Assembly: GCA_034509495.1 (NCBI GenBank)
Contig: CM067511.1
Location: 29,913,372 to 29,977,371, forward strand
Reading direction: 5' to 3'
Source of the DNA: Acestrorhynchus altus
Lineage: Eukaryota > Chordata > Actinopteri > Characiformes > Acestrorhynchidae
Length of the DNA stretch: 64,000 nucleotides
Within the stretch, counting starts at the first letter, position 1. Every line of letters begins with the position of its first letter. The notes below the pieces were generated by a model. The model saw only the letters and a program-made list of their open reading frames with translations. It was not told where the DNA came from and did not search any database. Positions 44,828 through 56,651 of the stretch are shown in pieces. The translations under genes and the position numbers were made by a program.

Positions 44828-45661
44828 ATTTTAAGTGTTGAAAAGGAATAAAACACTAATTTTGTTTTTTCTGAAGTTGCCCCAGTCAGACCAAGAAGAT
44901 GGTGATAGTACAGATTTCCCAGTTTAAAGGAGTAAAACAGGCCGGGAAAACAGGATTTCAAACTTGCCCACAAAACACCACAAAAACACTGCCAAAACGG
45001 TACAATTTTACTGGGTCTGAAGATGTAATGCCAAAATATTAATGAGCAGATTATGGATTAGTATTAAGCTTTCCTGTTTTCAAGCTTCTGAAAGAAGCAG
45101 AGCTGCTATAAGTCAAACTGAACCCAGTGAGGGAAAGTAAAAGCACCAAGTTTGCAAATATAAACAATGGCAGCATTAGAATCATCTCGCTTCTCAGACG
45201 GGCCTGTAAACACTCGTTTTGATGGTTTCTGTTTAAAGTGAACACTATGTTGAATATTCTTTAAGTGCCACATTTGAGCACACTCCAGAAGTCTGAATCT
45301 AGGTGTGATAAAGTAGGAGCTACTCACAGGTGGGAAATGGTGACACGGATGCCGAGCTGAGCTCCACCTAATCGTTGACCAAAAAATGAACAGGATTATA
45401 AAACCTCCTACGTTTTGCAGAATGAGGCGTTACTCATTAGAGCAGAAAACTGGATTCCCTAAAACAGGATGAGAATAAAACAGAATACCCCTCCCCTGAA
45501 TACAGAGAGCCTGATCCTAGCTTAGTGACTATAAACAGAATCAGACAGGGCATGACTGGTTCTCAGAACATGATGAGATGCGGTAATGTTGTGTGGTCTC
45601 ATTTTAAATGTGATATCAAACACTGAAATTTAAGGGGCCAATAAAAGTTTACTCATTTCCA

Positions 45662-45800
45662 ACATTCCCTATGATGGACTAGCTCCCTGTCTAGGGTTGT
45701 TTCCCGCCCTTGAGCTCAGAGTTGCCGGCTGGGCACTGGCTCCCCCCGTGACCCTATTCAGGAACAAGCGGTACAGAAAATGGATGGATGGATGGATGGA
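45662..45800 (+). mobile_element. 3' tail of a fish non-LTR retroelement or SINE
   Basis: GATGGACTAGCTCCCTGTC, CCGTGACCCTATTCAGGAAC and AAGCGGTACAGAAAATGG, followed by (ATGG)n, form the common end of a very widespread fish retroelement tail. A longer copy of the same family lies at 55128-55450. Confidence 0.7.
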
Positions 45801-45965
45801 TTTCAAACATTGTAGAAGTGCAGGACACGGAAACCACATTTCCAATTAAACCTGTAAAACCGACTCGTGAAACAACACATGCAGGTTTTTGATCATTTAA
45901 TTACAAAACATTAATCAAATGTACATGTTTTATATCATTACATTTAAAGTTTATTCATCCCGAGC

Positions 45966-46190
45966 TTGTTTGTTTTAAAGTTGATACTGTGAGTTGTAAT
46001 CTATTCCAGTATGAATTTAATTCAAATATGAGATTCTGGATTTCGGGTGTTCATGAGCTATAAGCCAAACTGATCAACAGAAAAACTTTACTTGTAATGA
46101 ATATCAAATATGACAGTTTATGGACCTTTATGAATGAAATTGTCATCACAAATGAGATTTTTAACCATATTCTAATTGTAAGTGCCCGTA
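45966..46190 (+). mobile_element. Interspersed repeat copy, sister of 36250-36478
   Basis: It shares the same ordered blocks with 36250-36478 (AAAGTTGATACTGTGA, GATTCTGGATTTC, CTGATCAACAG, TATGACAGTTTA, GAATGAAATTGTC). Same orientation, about 9.7 kb apart. Confidence 0.6.
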
Positions 46191-47035
46191 TCCTACATTG
46201 TTTGTATATTGTTATTACTATTCCCCCGAGATTCCATTACAAACACTATTTCTAACAATTAAGAATGCTTACCAGGTGTTGTTCCTCTGTCTTTAAGACA
46301 GATGTGTAAATGACCTGTGCTCTGACTGTCTTTCCTAGACTGTACCTCATAAAAAAAGTAATCTGGGCTGCGATTTCACAAAAACAATGAATTCAGAAAA
46401 GGTTGGTTTGAAAGTTTAGTTTCCATGGATGAACTATGTGGACTTGAGGAATGCACTGAGGAAACTTTAATAATCTTTTTCTTTCAAAAAGTGAAGAAAA
46501 TTATTTTTCAACAATAGAGGCCCTTCAGTGTGTGGCCTAATCCTGAATATCTTAATTCAACACGCACTGCCTGCAGGAACAGTGTTGCTCTTTTACAAAC
46601 ATTGGCATTTGATGAGGTTTCCTCCTTTTTGTGGACTATCTTAAGCTTTAGTCTAAACCTATTCGACTGCCGCTGTATTGTATATAGCTCTCCAATGCAT
46701 AATGGAGATAAGGTCCAAATTTCACAGTAGCTTTGCTACTGAGAGCTCAAGATGCACTTGACAGTTAGTCAGCAACAGTAACCAGGGAGACCGGAGCATA
46801 ATGTCAATCGACTGATTGTTTGACCTATATAGAATGCTGGATATGGCCACTATGTATCAGAAAAATATCAGAGGCATCTAAGATTTTGCTGCTGTTTAGG
46901 TCAGAGCTAAAAACCACCTGTAACTAAATATTGAAAATCGGACTGATTAAAGACATCCAGGCTTAATAAACAGGACTATTCTTCAAAGTAACAACATTGA
47001 AAAATAGTGTAGATGCTCAACAGTATTAAACATTG
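46191..47035. other. Unassigned non-coding DNA
   Basis: No gene or repeat family recognised. Confidence 0.5.
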
Positions 47036-47440
47036 TAGATATTTAGATGTTTTCTGTCACACCCACCAATAACAGGTGTGTAAAATCATGAACACAGGCG
47101 TGCAGTCTCCATTATATTATATATTATGGCAGTAGAATGGATCGTACGGAGGAGCTTAGTGACTTTAACATGACACTGTCATCAGAATGTACCTGGTCGA
47201 CTGGAATAGTGTAATCCATGCACTCTACAATCCGGAGCCATTGAAATGTTCTCTAGAGTGATGAATTACACTTCACTATCTGGACACTGTGATGGACAAA
47301 TCTGGGTTCAGAGGAAGCCAGGAGGAACATTACCTACCAGGCTGCATTGTGATAATGTCATATGGTCGCACTGGACACCTTTCCTATTCCAGTGGGTGAT
47401 ATCATGCTGTAGCTGCAGAAATGCCATATAAATACACCTT
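47036..47440 (+). mobile_element. Tc1-like transposase relic around the first catalytic block
   Basis: From 47246 the plus strand reads SGHCDGQIWV and RKPGGT, matching the SDGxxWVWRxPGE region that follows the first catalytic Asp in one fish Tc1 family. TTCTCTAGAGTGATGAATTA at 47249 corresponds to the WSDE codons in a shifted, mutated form. AACAGGTGTGTAAAATCA near 47071 is the family's 5' flank. The region between is deleted. Confidence 0.65.
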
Positions 47441-47466
47441 CAAAATTGTTGGTGTTGCAATTGCAA

Positions 47467-47469
<3 letters not shown>

Positions 47470-47528
<59 letters not shown>
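47470..47528. repeat. (GT)n microsatellite
   Basis: Pure GT run of about 58 bases. Confidence 0.97.
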
Positions 47529-47529
<1 letters not shown>

Positions 47530-48454
47530 ACTTGCACATTGTTGTCAATAGGTACATAAATATTCTATACATTTTTTCATGTTTGATGATCATGGCACAA
47601 ATAGAAATGCATAACACATCATAACACAGCTCTAAATAATATGATATAATAGCTATAACAGCTTCATAATACTATCATTTATCACAATAACATCACGTGT
47701 CACAATAATTCTGCAGACAATATAGTTTATCTACATGCACATTATTACCCAGGAATATCTGATACAGCAAAAATAAGCAGCAACTTAAATGTTCTCTATT
47801 TGAATACGCAAATATATTATTATAGTATATTTTATATCACTTTGTATAAACATTGCATCTCCATTATTTTGCTGTTTTTGCAGTTTTGACATCTCATTGT
47901 TTTTACAGTATCAGAATTGCATGATGAACGGACCAATAGAAATGCTTCAGAACGTCTATTTACATTGACTTTCATTGAAAGAAGGTTTTCGGTCATTACA
48001 AATAGTCATTTTCTAAACAAGGGTTTTTATTTGACCACGATGAGGTGTTATTATACTCCTAATACAGACCCTGTGAATGCTTAGAAATATTATGCAGTTG
48101 AATAAATTGCACCTAGTGTTTGTAATCCCTTTAAGCTCACTGCCTTCACTTCTGTGAGTCTAATCATTTCATGCCAAACAACAGATCTGTCAGTTTGCGT
48201 CTTGGTCAATCATTGTAATTACTTGATAAGATGCATCAAGGGATTGACTGAAACAAAGGCTGGCAGTTAAAAAGACTCTTCCCTATTTTATTTGCCAATT
48301 ATTGTCTGGTCAGTAGACGCCCAAGCTATCTTCCACTTAATAACACACTGTCATTCTTATCACTCACATGTGCTAATTTGTGAACATCTTCTCCTTCCGA
48401 GCAGCTAACAACCTCTGCAATCAATCCCCAGTAAAGTGACTTCAAATACCATGT

Positions 48455-48457
<3 letters not shown>
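47529..48457. other. Unassigned non-coding DNA, possible conserved element
   Basis: No gene recognised. 48105-48310 is repeat-free with TAATTACTTGATAAG-type homeodomain/GATA-like words; it might be a conserved element, but this is not testable here. Confidence 0.4.

Positions 48458-48535
<78 letters not shown>
48458..48535. repeat. (CA)n microsatellite
   Basis: Pure CA run of about 77 bases. Confidence 0.97.
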
Positions 48536-48537
<2 letters not shown>

Positions 48538-50353
48538 TGGGGATTCAAAGAGGTCTGGATCAATTGATGAATCAAGGCACACCGGAGAGTTACTATACAT
48601 ACAGAAGCTGAATTCAGTGCGTAAATGAGAACCAGTCCCACTCAGCTCATGTTAAAAATGATGTAGGCTTCTGAGAATCGGAAAGAAGAGGTTTTAAATG
48701 TGTCCAGAATGATGAACAGAGATGCAGATGATCCTAAACTGGATGAATTAAGTTATAATGGATGAATGCATGAAAAAAAGGTTCTAAACTGATAATTATT
48801 TCATGTTGTTTATCAATTATATATTTTTTTGGCTCCCAAAAATGTTGGACCTTGGCATAAAAAACCTCAATATATTTTGTTGTAATATTTAAATATATAG
48901 AGTGTGAATTATTGTAGTACAGAATACATTTTAATAACTAAAATAGACGCCTGACGTATTGTATGTACTTGGTAGTGTTGGTACTAAACTAACCGCTCCA
49001 CATTCCACTGTTGTTATTCTGCTAAGGCTGAAGTTTGTTGTGTACTGGTTCTTATTTCTTACTATTAATAAGACATTTAAACAACAGTCTACCAGAGGAT
49101 TTCCATCCAACCAGCAAAAGAGCTTTTAAGCAATCAAAAAGTGTTTCTTTATTGGACCACCGCTTTAGTGAAGAACCCTTGGAGAACCATTTGAAGCATG
49201 TAGTGTACACATAGATCAGACAGAAAGTATTTACCTTTGACACAAGCAGAGGTGTGAGGCAGCCTCCAAACACAATTGTGGTGCAGACCAAGAAGGCTTT
49301 ACACGTGATCCCTATCCAGCTTGTAACACTTGTTCTTCTCCACATTTGTGGTTCATTGGTTATTGGTTCTTCCAACAGGTTCAAGCTTTGAAGCAGATTG
49401 CAGGCCGTTGAGTTGCTCTTTATTCCAAAGGAACACTGGACGGAAGTTCAGGAGAATGGGAGTATGTCATCAGGAAGAGCCAAACTGTGGGATTACGGAG
49501 GTCCTTCTCATTTTCTCAACATAATCCATCAAGCAAGCAGCTTGAAAAAAACCCCAATATGATTATTTGAGAGTCATTTTTATTTGTTCTTATGCCTCGT
49601 TTTGGGAGTTGAAAAAAAAAAGTCCACCAACACTTGGTGACCTCCTCTACAATATCACCTCCGATCCGACAGCTGCCGGTCCCTCATTCAGAACGGCCTC
49701 AGCATTCAAACCCCATGGATGGAAGATTGATGTTATTTGTAGTCATGCTGCACCACAGATGGAATACACATTCTCTCACCATCTGCAATATCTTCCCACC
49801 ATCCCTGGTGTGTTGTAGTTTTTCCTTATGATGCCGTTTGTTTTTGCTTTAAAAGGGAAAAACGGACTGTCGCTGGTAATTCAACTGAAGTCCCTTGTGT
49901 TTGCAAGCAATGGTCTACGAGAAGAAGAGGCCATTGATCTTTGTTTAGTCCAGAAGTGCCTCGTTCTGCCGAGAAAACAAATGGACACATTTATTAGAGA
50001 TAAAGTCATATTAGCTAATGCAAAATAAATGGTGCAAACAGTCATTTCTGAAGCTGAGGAGAAGCAGGTCCAAGGGCAGCATGCCATTTAAGAGTCCAAA
50101 TGTGTAACTGATTTGGCACAGACAGAAATAGCCTGAGTGGGTAGAGTTGGGTGGACCACTGGAATCACAAAATGTTCTAGGATCTCACTGACCATTCCAG
50201 AAGTAAAATCAGCCATAATGTACTTTTATGCATCTGATATGAATTTAATTTTTAAAGGGAAATAATAATAGAAATTAATATTTCATTTAAGCCCAATTTT
50301 GAATCTGAATTGAAATCATTTCAAATTGGTATAGTTTCAATATGTGTACACAC
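48536..50353. other. Unassigned non-coding DNA
   Basis: No gene recognised. GAAGAACCCTTGGAGAACC near 49171 resembles the GGTTCTT MITE words seen at 17910 and 43430. Frames at 49567-49831 overlap each other and show no domain. Confidence 0.45.
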
Positions 50354-50742
50354 ACGTCTAAAGGTTTGTGGACTTCCCTTCCAATTAATGCATTCAGCCA
50401 CAGTTGCACACTTGCTGGCACATATGTGCAAAAGCACACTCACAACTCACAACTCCATAGAGAAGTATTGCCAATAGAATAGGACTCTGTTGATCAGATA
50501 GACATGAAGCTATGACACCAAGTCTAATGTCAGATGTGGGTTGATGGATAAGAAGCTCCCTAGGTTTGAACTGTGGGGCAGTGGAACTGTGTTTTCTGGA
50601 AGGATATAGTTCTGTCCAGTAAATTTGGAATGAGTTGGAGAATAGGTTGATGATCATTCAACTGACATCACCAATATTCTTGCCATTGAATGCAATCAAA
50701 TCCTCACAGCAATGCTCCAAAATCCAAAAAAGAGCAGGAGAA
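50354..50742 (+). mobile_element. Tc1-derived MITE, family of 54588 and 31720
   Basis: The left end CGTCTAAAGGTTTGTGGAC is a mutated form of the GTCCAAATGTTTGTGGACAC terminus at 54591. The order (ATGCATTCAGC, GAACTGTGTTTTCTGGA, GTTGATGATCATTCAACTGA, CCTCACAGCAATGCTCC) follows the copy at 54588, including the same internal junction. The right end is eroded. Confidence 0.68.
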
Positions 50743-51119
50743 GATGAGGTTACGATGGCTTGGTTGCTAAACCTTTGAATATGTATATACTATTTCATTG
50801 GCATTACTAAAAAATAGGCCTGAATTTGGCTTTAGGCTGGAACATCAAGTATCAACAGTACAAATGAGGCTAAAGCAAGCTTGCTTTATACCTCAAAGCT
50901 GCACAGCATAGCAGCAATGTGGAACACAAGTGAGTAATGCAGTGTGAGCAAGGTCCTGAGGGGGGTCCAGGACCATCTTATTAAACCTCAGGGTCTCCTT
51001 AAAGCATAGAAATCTTAATTCTAAAAGTCTCTGAAAATAAACCTTTCTCTGAAACATGGAAACAGGAAAAGATCACTTTTAGAGTGCTTTATTTTAACCT
51101 GCTTTACCCCCCCAAAGTG

Positions 51120-51316
51120 TCTAATTCCTGTATTCCCACTGTTGTCCTCCGAAATGTACCCCATTCACACAGCGATACACACACTAGTGGGCAGTGAGCA
51201 CACATGCCCAGAGTGGTGGGCAGCTGGGGAGTTAAGTGCTTTGCTCAAGGGCACTCCAGTCATGCCCTGCCAGTTCGGGGTTTCAAACCAGCAACCTTCC
51301 TCAACCACCAGGTAAC
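51120..51316 (-). mobile_element. tRNA-derived SINE
   Basis: On the minus strand: head with an A-box-like GTTACCTGGTGG (51315-51304) and B-box-like GGTTTGAAACCCC (51289-51277), then the body with TTGCTCAAGGGCACTCC (complement sense) and a tail near 51120. The head is shortened between the two boxes. It abuts the foldback fragment at 51317. Confidence 0.75.
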
Positions 51317-51450
51317 AGCCCCTCAGTGTCGTGTCTGAAAACAATCCAGCAAAGAGTGTCCCGTGAGCAGCGTCCTCTGACCACTGGAGAAAGACTAGAG
51401 GACGACCAACACAAACTGTGCAGCAACAGATTAGCAAGATGGACCAACTA
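51317..51450. mobile_element. Central fragment of the foldback MITE
   Basis: CCCTCAGTGTC, AACAATCCAGCAA, GGACGACCAACACAAACTG, TGCAGCAACAGAT and GGACCAACTAGGTAG follow the 865-1020 part of the element at 636-1190 in the same order. No termini remain. It joins a SINE on one side and (GA)n on the other. Confidence 0.75.
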
Positions 51451-51456
51451 GGTAGC

Positions 51457-51524
<68 letters not shown>
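51457..51524. repeat. (GA)n microsatellite
   Basis: GA run with a CAGAGA interruption. Confidence 0.96.
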
Positions 51525-51527
<3 letters not shown>

Positions 51528-52972
51528 AGGGGGACAGGGAATTATTCATGTAAACAGTGTTGGTGCCAATAGAACTGTATTCTACACTGTTATGGTTAAA
51601 CGTCAGTGATTTATCCAATGTTTACATGCATTCCGAACAGTGTGAGATGATCCATAAGGGTCATGGATTATCTATAAATTTTCTCCACTTACACGACACT
51701 AATGATTTGTCTAAATAAGCATTAGCATCACCCATTCACAGCTTCAAACTACAGTACAGTACAGAACAGAACAGCCAATCAAAAATCATTTACATATATC
51801 GGTTCTCCCGGCAAAAACCCAATAAACAGATAAAGTCATGTGCAGGAACTGGGCACAATCAGCATTTGCGTACGAAGGACTTTAAGGTACAGCCCTTCAC
51901 AAACAGCACTAAATTATAGATGCCAAAAGCAAACATTAGAGCAGAAAATGGTGAGCTAACACCACCAGTTCAATGCTGGTCAGTTCAGCATGCATGTGCT
52001 TGTGTACAATGAGGTAATGGGGAGTGTGTGAAGGGGATTTAGGACAGATAAATTACTGCCTGTGCTGACAGCACCGAAGCAACCAAACAGCAGGTCGAGC
52101 TGTCCTCTGATTCACACAGAACACACTCACAGACATGCACTCCAACACAATCCCATCAAAGGATAATGCGCCTAAGACTCAGGATACCGGTTACAATTTT
52201 TCATTTTGTGTGCACTATTGTGTGCTTACTGTAGCTGAGCTGCTAAAACAGTATGTTGGCAAAACAAGTCTAGCTGGGTGCCAGATTCAATTAGCCCGCA
52301 GTAATAAAGCCAAACAAGATCAATAAATCAATATTTATCAGGAAGTTATTGCCAGGCAAGTTACAAAATGGGAAATCAAAAGGCCCATTAAGGAAAACTG
52401 GGGAATCAATTCTCTAAGAGGGAAGCTGATAGTTAAGGGAATCAATAGAGGATACAATGTGATATTATCACAATGCATGAGATATGCATGATGTCATTAA
52501 CAATTCCATGCGTAGAAACCCTCAATTATCAGGGCTGTTATTGGAGAGTGCCTGATCACTTTATGTGTGTTCATATATTCAGCTTAAAAGTGGTCGTGTT
52601 TGATGTATCTTAGCTCTGAAACACTCCAGACTGATATTAAAAGAGTGCCTAGGCAGACAAGACACTCCTCGCTGACTTATAGCAACTAAGAATAGAAGGC
52701 CTACATCCCGTAGCAATTATGGACAACCCTGCATTTTAAGTTTCAAAAATTTCAGACAATTGTTTAGCAATTATGAGCATCTACGAGTTGTACGCCCTCC
52801 TAAATCAATTGTGGGACGACTGCCATAAGGCACTTACATCTGACTGTATTAATAGATAATAAATAAAGCTGCTAAGCCAAGATAAGGTTCAGAAATGGAA
52901 TCCTCCTGGTACAAATCTACTGTACGGCATGGAAAACATGATGGTTTAGACTGAGGTAGAAACGGATTATCA
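51525..52972. other. Unassigned non-coding DNA, possible conserved element
   Basis: No gene recognised. 52310-52560 and 52690-52870 are repeat-free and rich in TTAATTA/ATTAT/GATAAG-like words, as in vertebrate conserved non-coding elements. This is a guess from composition only. Confidence 0.4.
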
Positions 52973-52992
52973 GGAGAGAGAGAGAGAGAGAC
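52973..52992. repeat. (GA)n microsatellite
   Basis: Short GA run. Confidence 0.9.
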
Positions 52993-53149
52993 TCTCCATT
53001 GGCAGCACTATTTACAATACTCAACCATTTATCCTTTTGTACACACGTCCAGTCTGGTGTTACAGTAAATGCTATATATGGAGGCAAAAGGACATGTAAT
53101 TGTTGCTGTGCAGGTATGAGTGCTTTTAGAACGCTGAACTACAAAGTTG

Positions 53150-53292
53150 GACAAAGTAGCTGTGACCTGGTGGAGACTTATGACCGGAAGGTTGCCGGGT
53201 TTGATTCCCTGAACAGGCAGGACATGACTGAAATACCCTTGAGCAAGGCGTTTACCTCCCCAGCTGCTCCCACGTGCCATGGATAGTGTTGC
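53150..53292 (+). mobile_element. tRNA-derived SINE, the only plus-strand copy
   Basis: A box GTGACCTGGTGG (53162-53173) and B box GGGTTTGATTCCCT (53197-53210) with tRNA-like spacing. Then comes the family body (GACATGACTG, CCCTTGAGCAAGG, CCCAGCTGCTCCC). The tail is truncated near 53292. Confidence 0.8.
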
Positions 53293-53930
53293 CCACTAAA
53301 CCGGAGCTAATCTCACACTGGAAGAGAAAGTACCAGTTTAGGTTTTAATCCATAAAACTTGATGAAAAAAACAAAACTCCAAACAAAGGGAAGCGGGCAA
53401 GTGGGGGCAAGTGTAAAAGCCAACTCCATGTCCCCCTCGTTCGCTGACAAGGTTTACATAGTAAATATGCTGGACTATTAAAGCTGGGATACTTTTTCTA
53501 ATGGCAGAGCATGAATCTTTATTTTAAAATGATGCAAATTATTTAATGAAAAATATTATACGGGCAGGATTACATTAGTTTTTCAATTTAAATGGCTTTT
53601 TAATTAATTTGATCTAAATAATATAATGTTAATTTTTATTGTAAATTTAAGGCTTGTTAAACTTGTGAAAATGCCTTCATTTATGGCAATCAGGGATGCA
53701 TGATGATATTAGACCCATATCAATATCAACATCTTAAAACTGTATTGATTCATACAGGTGTTTAGATTTGACCAGAATTTGAAACTAATATTTATACTCA
53801 TGTTGTTTTCTGGGAGGAAAACAGTGTATGCAGTTTCTGTACACCAGGTTCTGCAGTCCACAAGGTGAAAATGAATGCTTTTGACTCATAATTAATCTGG
53901 TTTATGAAAAACACAGATGTTTTAGTACTG
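53293..53930. other. Unassigned non-coding DNA, AT-rich
   Basis: No gene. CAGGGATGCATGATGATATT near 53691 resembles a hAT-type terminus, but no partner end is visible. Confidence 0.4.
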
Positions 53931-53998
53931 AAAATCCAGGAAAATCTAGGAAAATCCAGGAAAATACTGGAAAAAACTGGAAAATACAGGAAAAAAAA
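53931..53998. repeat. Short tandem repeat, unit about 10-12 bases
   Basis: Seven diverged units of the form AAAATCCAGG or AAAATACTGG. Confidence 0.88.
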
Positions 53999-54281
53999 AG
54001 ACAGAAAAGCGTATTGTCATGTCTTCACAACATCAGTCATCAGCCCGGCTGTGTGTAGTTAATGGAACCTGAGGCTTATGGACTCAGAAGTGATGAACAG
54101 TGTTTAACAGATTAGCAGTTGAGTTCACACAGAGACACAAAACCATACGCTTTCAGCCAGCAGTTCTCGTCTCAGTACACTCCAGTTCAAGGACCTCTGT
54201 GTGTGTGAGGCTGTGTGTGTGTTGCTTATACCCTTGAAAAATGAGTGTGTTTATGCACCTTATTTGCTTAATCTTTGGATC

Positions 54282-54283
<2 letters not shown>

Positions 54284-54333
<50 letters not shown>

Positions 54334-54340
54334 TGGGTGT
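54284..54340. repeat. (GT)n microsatellite
   Basis: GT run ending in GGGTGTGGGTG. Confidence 0.95.
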
Positions 54341-54587
54341 GAGTGAATGAGTGTCCTGCTGCTTAACTGTTCAGCACACACCAGCTGAAAGCGAGACTGA
54401 GAGACACTGAATGAAAGGGAGATAGAAAGGCTGAAAGAGGGGGAAAGGCTGAGAGAAAGTGATTAACACACTCCGCACCCCTGCGTTTCACCATATGTGT
54501 GGAAAAGTAACATCCCTCTCACTGATCTTCATCCTCACTATTCGTTAATTAATTTATTTATTTTCATCTCACATTTTATAATCATAA

Positions 54588-55127
54588 CATGTCCAAATGT
54601 TTGTGGACACCCCTTTCAACAAATGTATTCAGCTACTTTAAATGGCACCTGTTGCTGACAGGGACGTGCAAATGTACACACAGTTTGGATAGTCCTTGCC
54701 AATTCAGTAGGACATCCCAGACACCAGACACTTTTGGGCCAGACTGGGCCATTCTGGACTCTTATGGCTGAGTTGTGGGCCACATCTGGGTCAAACATTC
54801 ATTGTTATTGGGATGAACCTACTAGCGCCATGCCTAATGCCAGGCACGGGCTAGAGGGGTATAAAGTCCCCCAGAACTGAGCTGATGAGCAGTGGAATTG
54901 TGTTTTCTGGAATTACAGTGCCTGATCCAATATATATATGGGATGAGCTGGGGAGTTGGGTTGTTGATCTTCCAAAACCTTGACCTCACTAATGCTCTTG
55001 TCAGCATCAAATCCTCCCGGCAGTGCTCCGAAATCTAGTAGAAAACCTTCCCTGGACAGTAGAGACAATTACTCTAACAAAAGCAGGAGCCTTGATTTCA
55101 GAAGAAACAATGAATGAGCAGGTGCCC
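54588..55127 (+). mobile_element. Internally deleted Tc1-like element (MITE), longest copy of its family
   Basis: The left end GTCCAAATGTTTGTGGACAC is a known type of Tc1 terminus in fish. The right part encodes the transposase C-terminus (LRNLVENLPWTVETITLT at about 55026-55079 in one frame). The middle of the transposase is missing, with a junction near 54960-54985 that the 50354 copy shares. The right terminus is lost where the retroelement tail begins at about 55128. Confidence 0.75.
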
Positions 55128-55450
55128 TAGTAAATCAATCTCTGCTCCAGTCTCCATGAGGTATTTGGTGTGTCTGCACGGGTTTCCTCCGGGTGCTCCT
55201 CTTTCCTCTCATCTTCTCATCACATAGTAGGCAAAATTGATATGCTAAACTGTCTCGGGGTGTGAATGTGTCGGTGATTCGGAGTGTGTGGTACTCTGTG
55301 ATGGACTGGAGACCTGTCCAGGGGGTATTCCTGCCTTGTCCCCAGTGATTTGGGAAATGCTCTGGAGCCATTGTGACCCTGACCAGAAAGAAGCGGAGAA
55401 GAAGACTGAAGGATGGATGGATGGATGGATGGATGGATGGATGGATTGAA
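55128..55450 (+). mobile_element. 3' end of a fish non-LTR retroelement with (ATGG)n tail
   Basis: GGGTTTCCTCCGGGTGCTCC, TAAACTGTCTCGGGGTGTGA, GATGGACTGGAGACCTGTCC and TTGTGACCCTGACCAGAAAG appear in the usual order of this widespread fish retroelement tail, ending in seven (ATGG) units. Same family as 45662-45800. No reverse transcriptase coding is present. Confidence 0.75.
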
Positions 55451-55561
55451 ATGGTAATTAATTATGTCTTTTTAATGGTTACTGTTTTTGTAATGCTTTA
55501 GTAAAACTGTACTAATTTTAGCCATGATTAAAAAGCTCCCTTGTATGTTGTGAGAGAGGGT

Positions 55562-55567
<6 letters not shown>

Positions 55568-55618
<51 letters not shown>
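55568..55618. repeat. (GA)n microsatellite
   Basis: Pure GA run. Confidence 0.97.
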
Positions 55619-55622
<4 letters not shown>

Positions 55623-55794
55623 GGGTCATGAACTGATTGAATAAGTAGAAGGCAGGAATTACTGTCAGGCAGAAGAATGCTTACATTATTTGGAGACTGA
55701 ACATACTCCCTCTCTCTCTCTCTCTACTTAACATGGGAGAAAAAACACTAAAATACACAGAGGACACTAGGATAAATGTCTTCTTCTATGAGAG

Positions 55795-55796
<2 letters not shown>

Positions 55797-55848
<52 letters not shown>
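55797..55848. repeat. (GT)n microsatellite
   Basis: Pure GT run. Confidence 0.97.
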
Positions 55849-55849
<1 letters not shown>

Positions 55850-56150
55850 ACGCTGAGTAGGAGTCACAATGAGCAGTAAATGAAGAAGTGTCATGATGGC
55901 GGTTGTTTATTAACTTACTCTATTATTAAAATAATCTCTCATCTTCTCTCTGCCTCAATCCCTCCCACTCTCTGTTTCCTCTTATTCCCTCTCTCTCCCC
56001 ACCATCTCTGAGAGTATCTCTATGTTGCTTCTTCATTACTCCCCACTCCCACCTCGGCCTCTGCAACCCCTCGTTTCTCCTCATCCCTTTCTTTTCTGTA
56101 CAGAGGTAAGTTTATAATGAGTATGTGAGTAAGTGTGTATGTGTGTATGT
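55849..56150. other. Pyrimidine-rich unique sequence
   Basis: CT-rich between two GT runs; no gene seen. Confidence 0.5.
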
Positions 56151-56152
56151 AA

Positions 56153-56221
<69 letters not shown>

Positions 56222-56230
56222 TGTGTGTGA
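56153..56230. repeat. (GT)n microsatellite
   Basis: GT run with one TACG interruption near its end. Confidence 0.97.
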
Positions 56231-56320
56231 GCGATAGTGTGTTTATTCGTTCGTCACTGTCATTTGATATTAATTAGTCAAGGGAGGCTGCCGGAGTGCA
56301 GTAACCTGAAAATGATGGGG

Positions 56321-56381
<61 letters not shown>

Positions 56382-56392
56382 CACACACACAC
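56321..56392. repeat. (CA)n microsatellite
   Basis: CA run with one AAAC interruption. Confidence 0.97.
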
Positions 56393-56486
56393 TAAATTCA
56401 ACACACTGGCACACCATAAGATGTGACCAGACTTCTAACACAAGCCAGCATAATAGGCATTCAGTGGGAAAGCAAAAGCGAGAGAA

Positions 56487-56490
<4 letters not shown>

Positions 56491-56537
<47 letters not shown>
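56491..56537. repeat. (GA)n microsatellite
   Basis: Pure GA run. Confidence 0.96.
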
Positions 56538-56544
<7 letters not shown>

Positions 56545-56572
56545 GGGTAGGGATATAGAGAAACAGAACAAA

Positions 56573-56575
56573 CAA

Positions 56576-56650
<75 letters not shown>

Positions 56651-56651
56651 G
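56573..56651. repeat. (AAAG)n microsatellite
   Basis: Tetranucleotide run of about nineteen copies. The (SFFL)n minus-strand frame is its translation. Confidence 0.97.
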
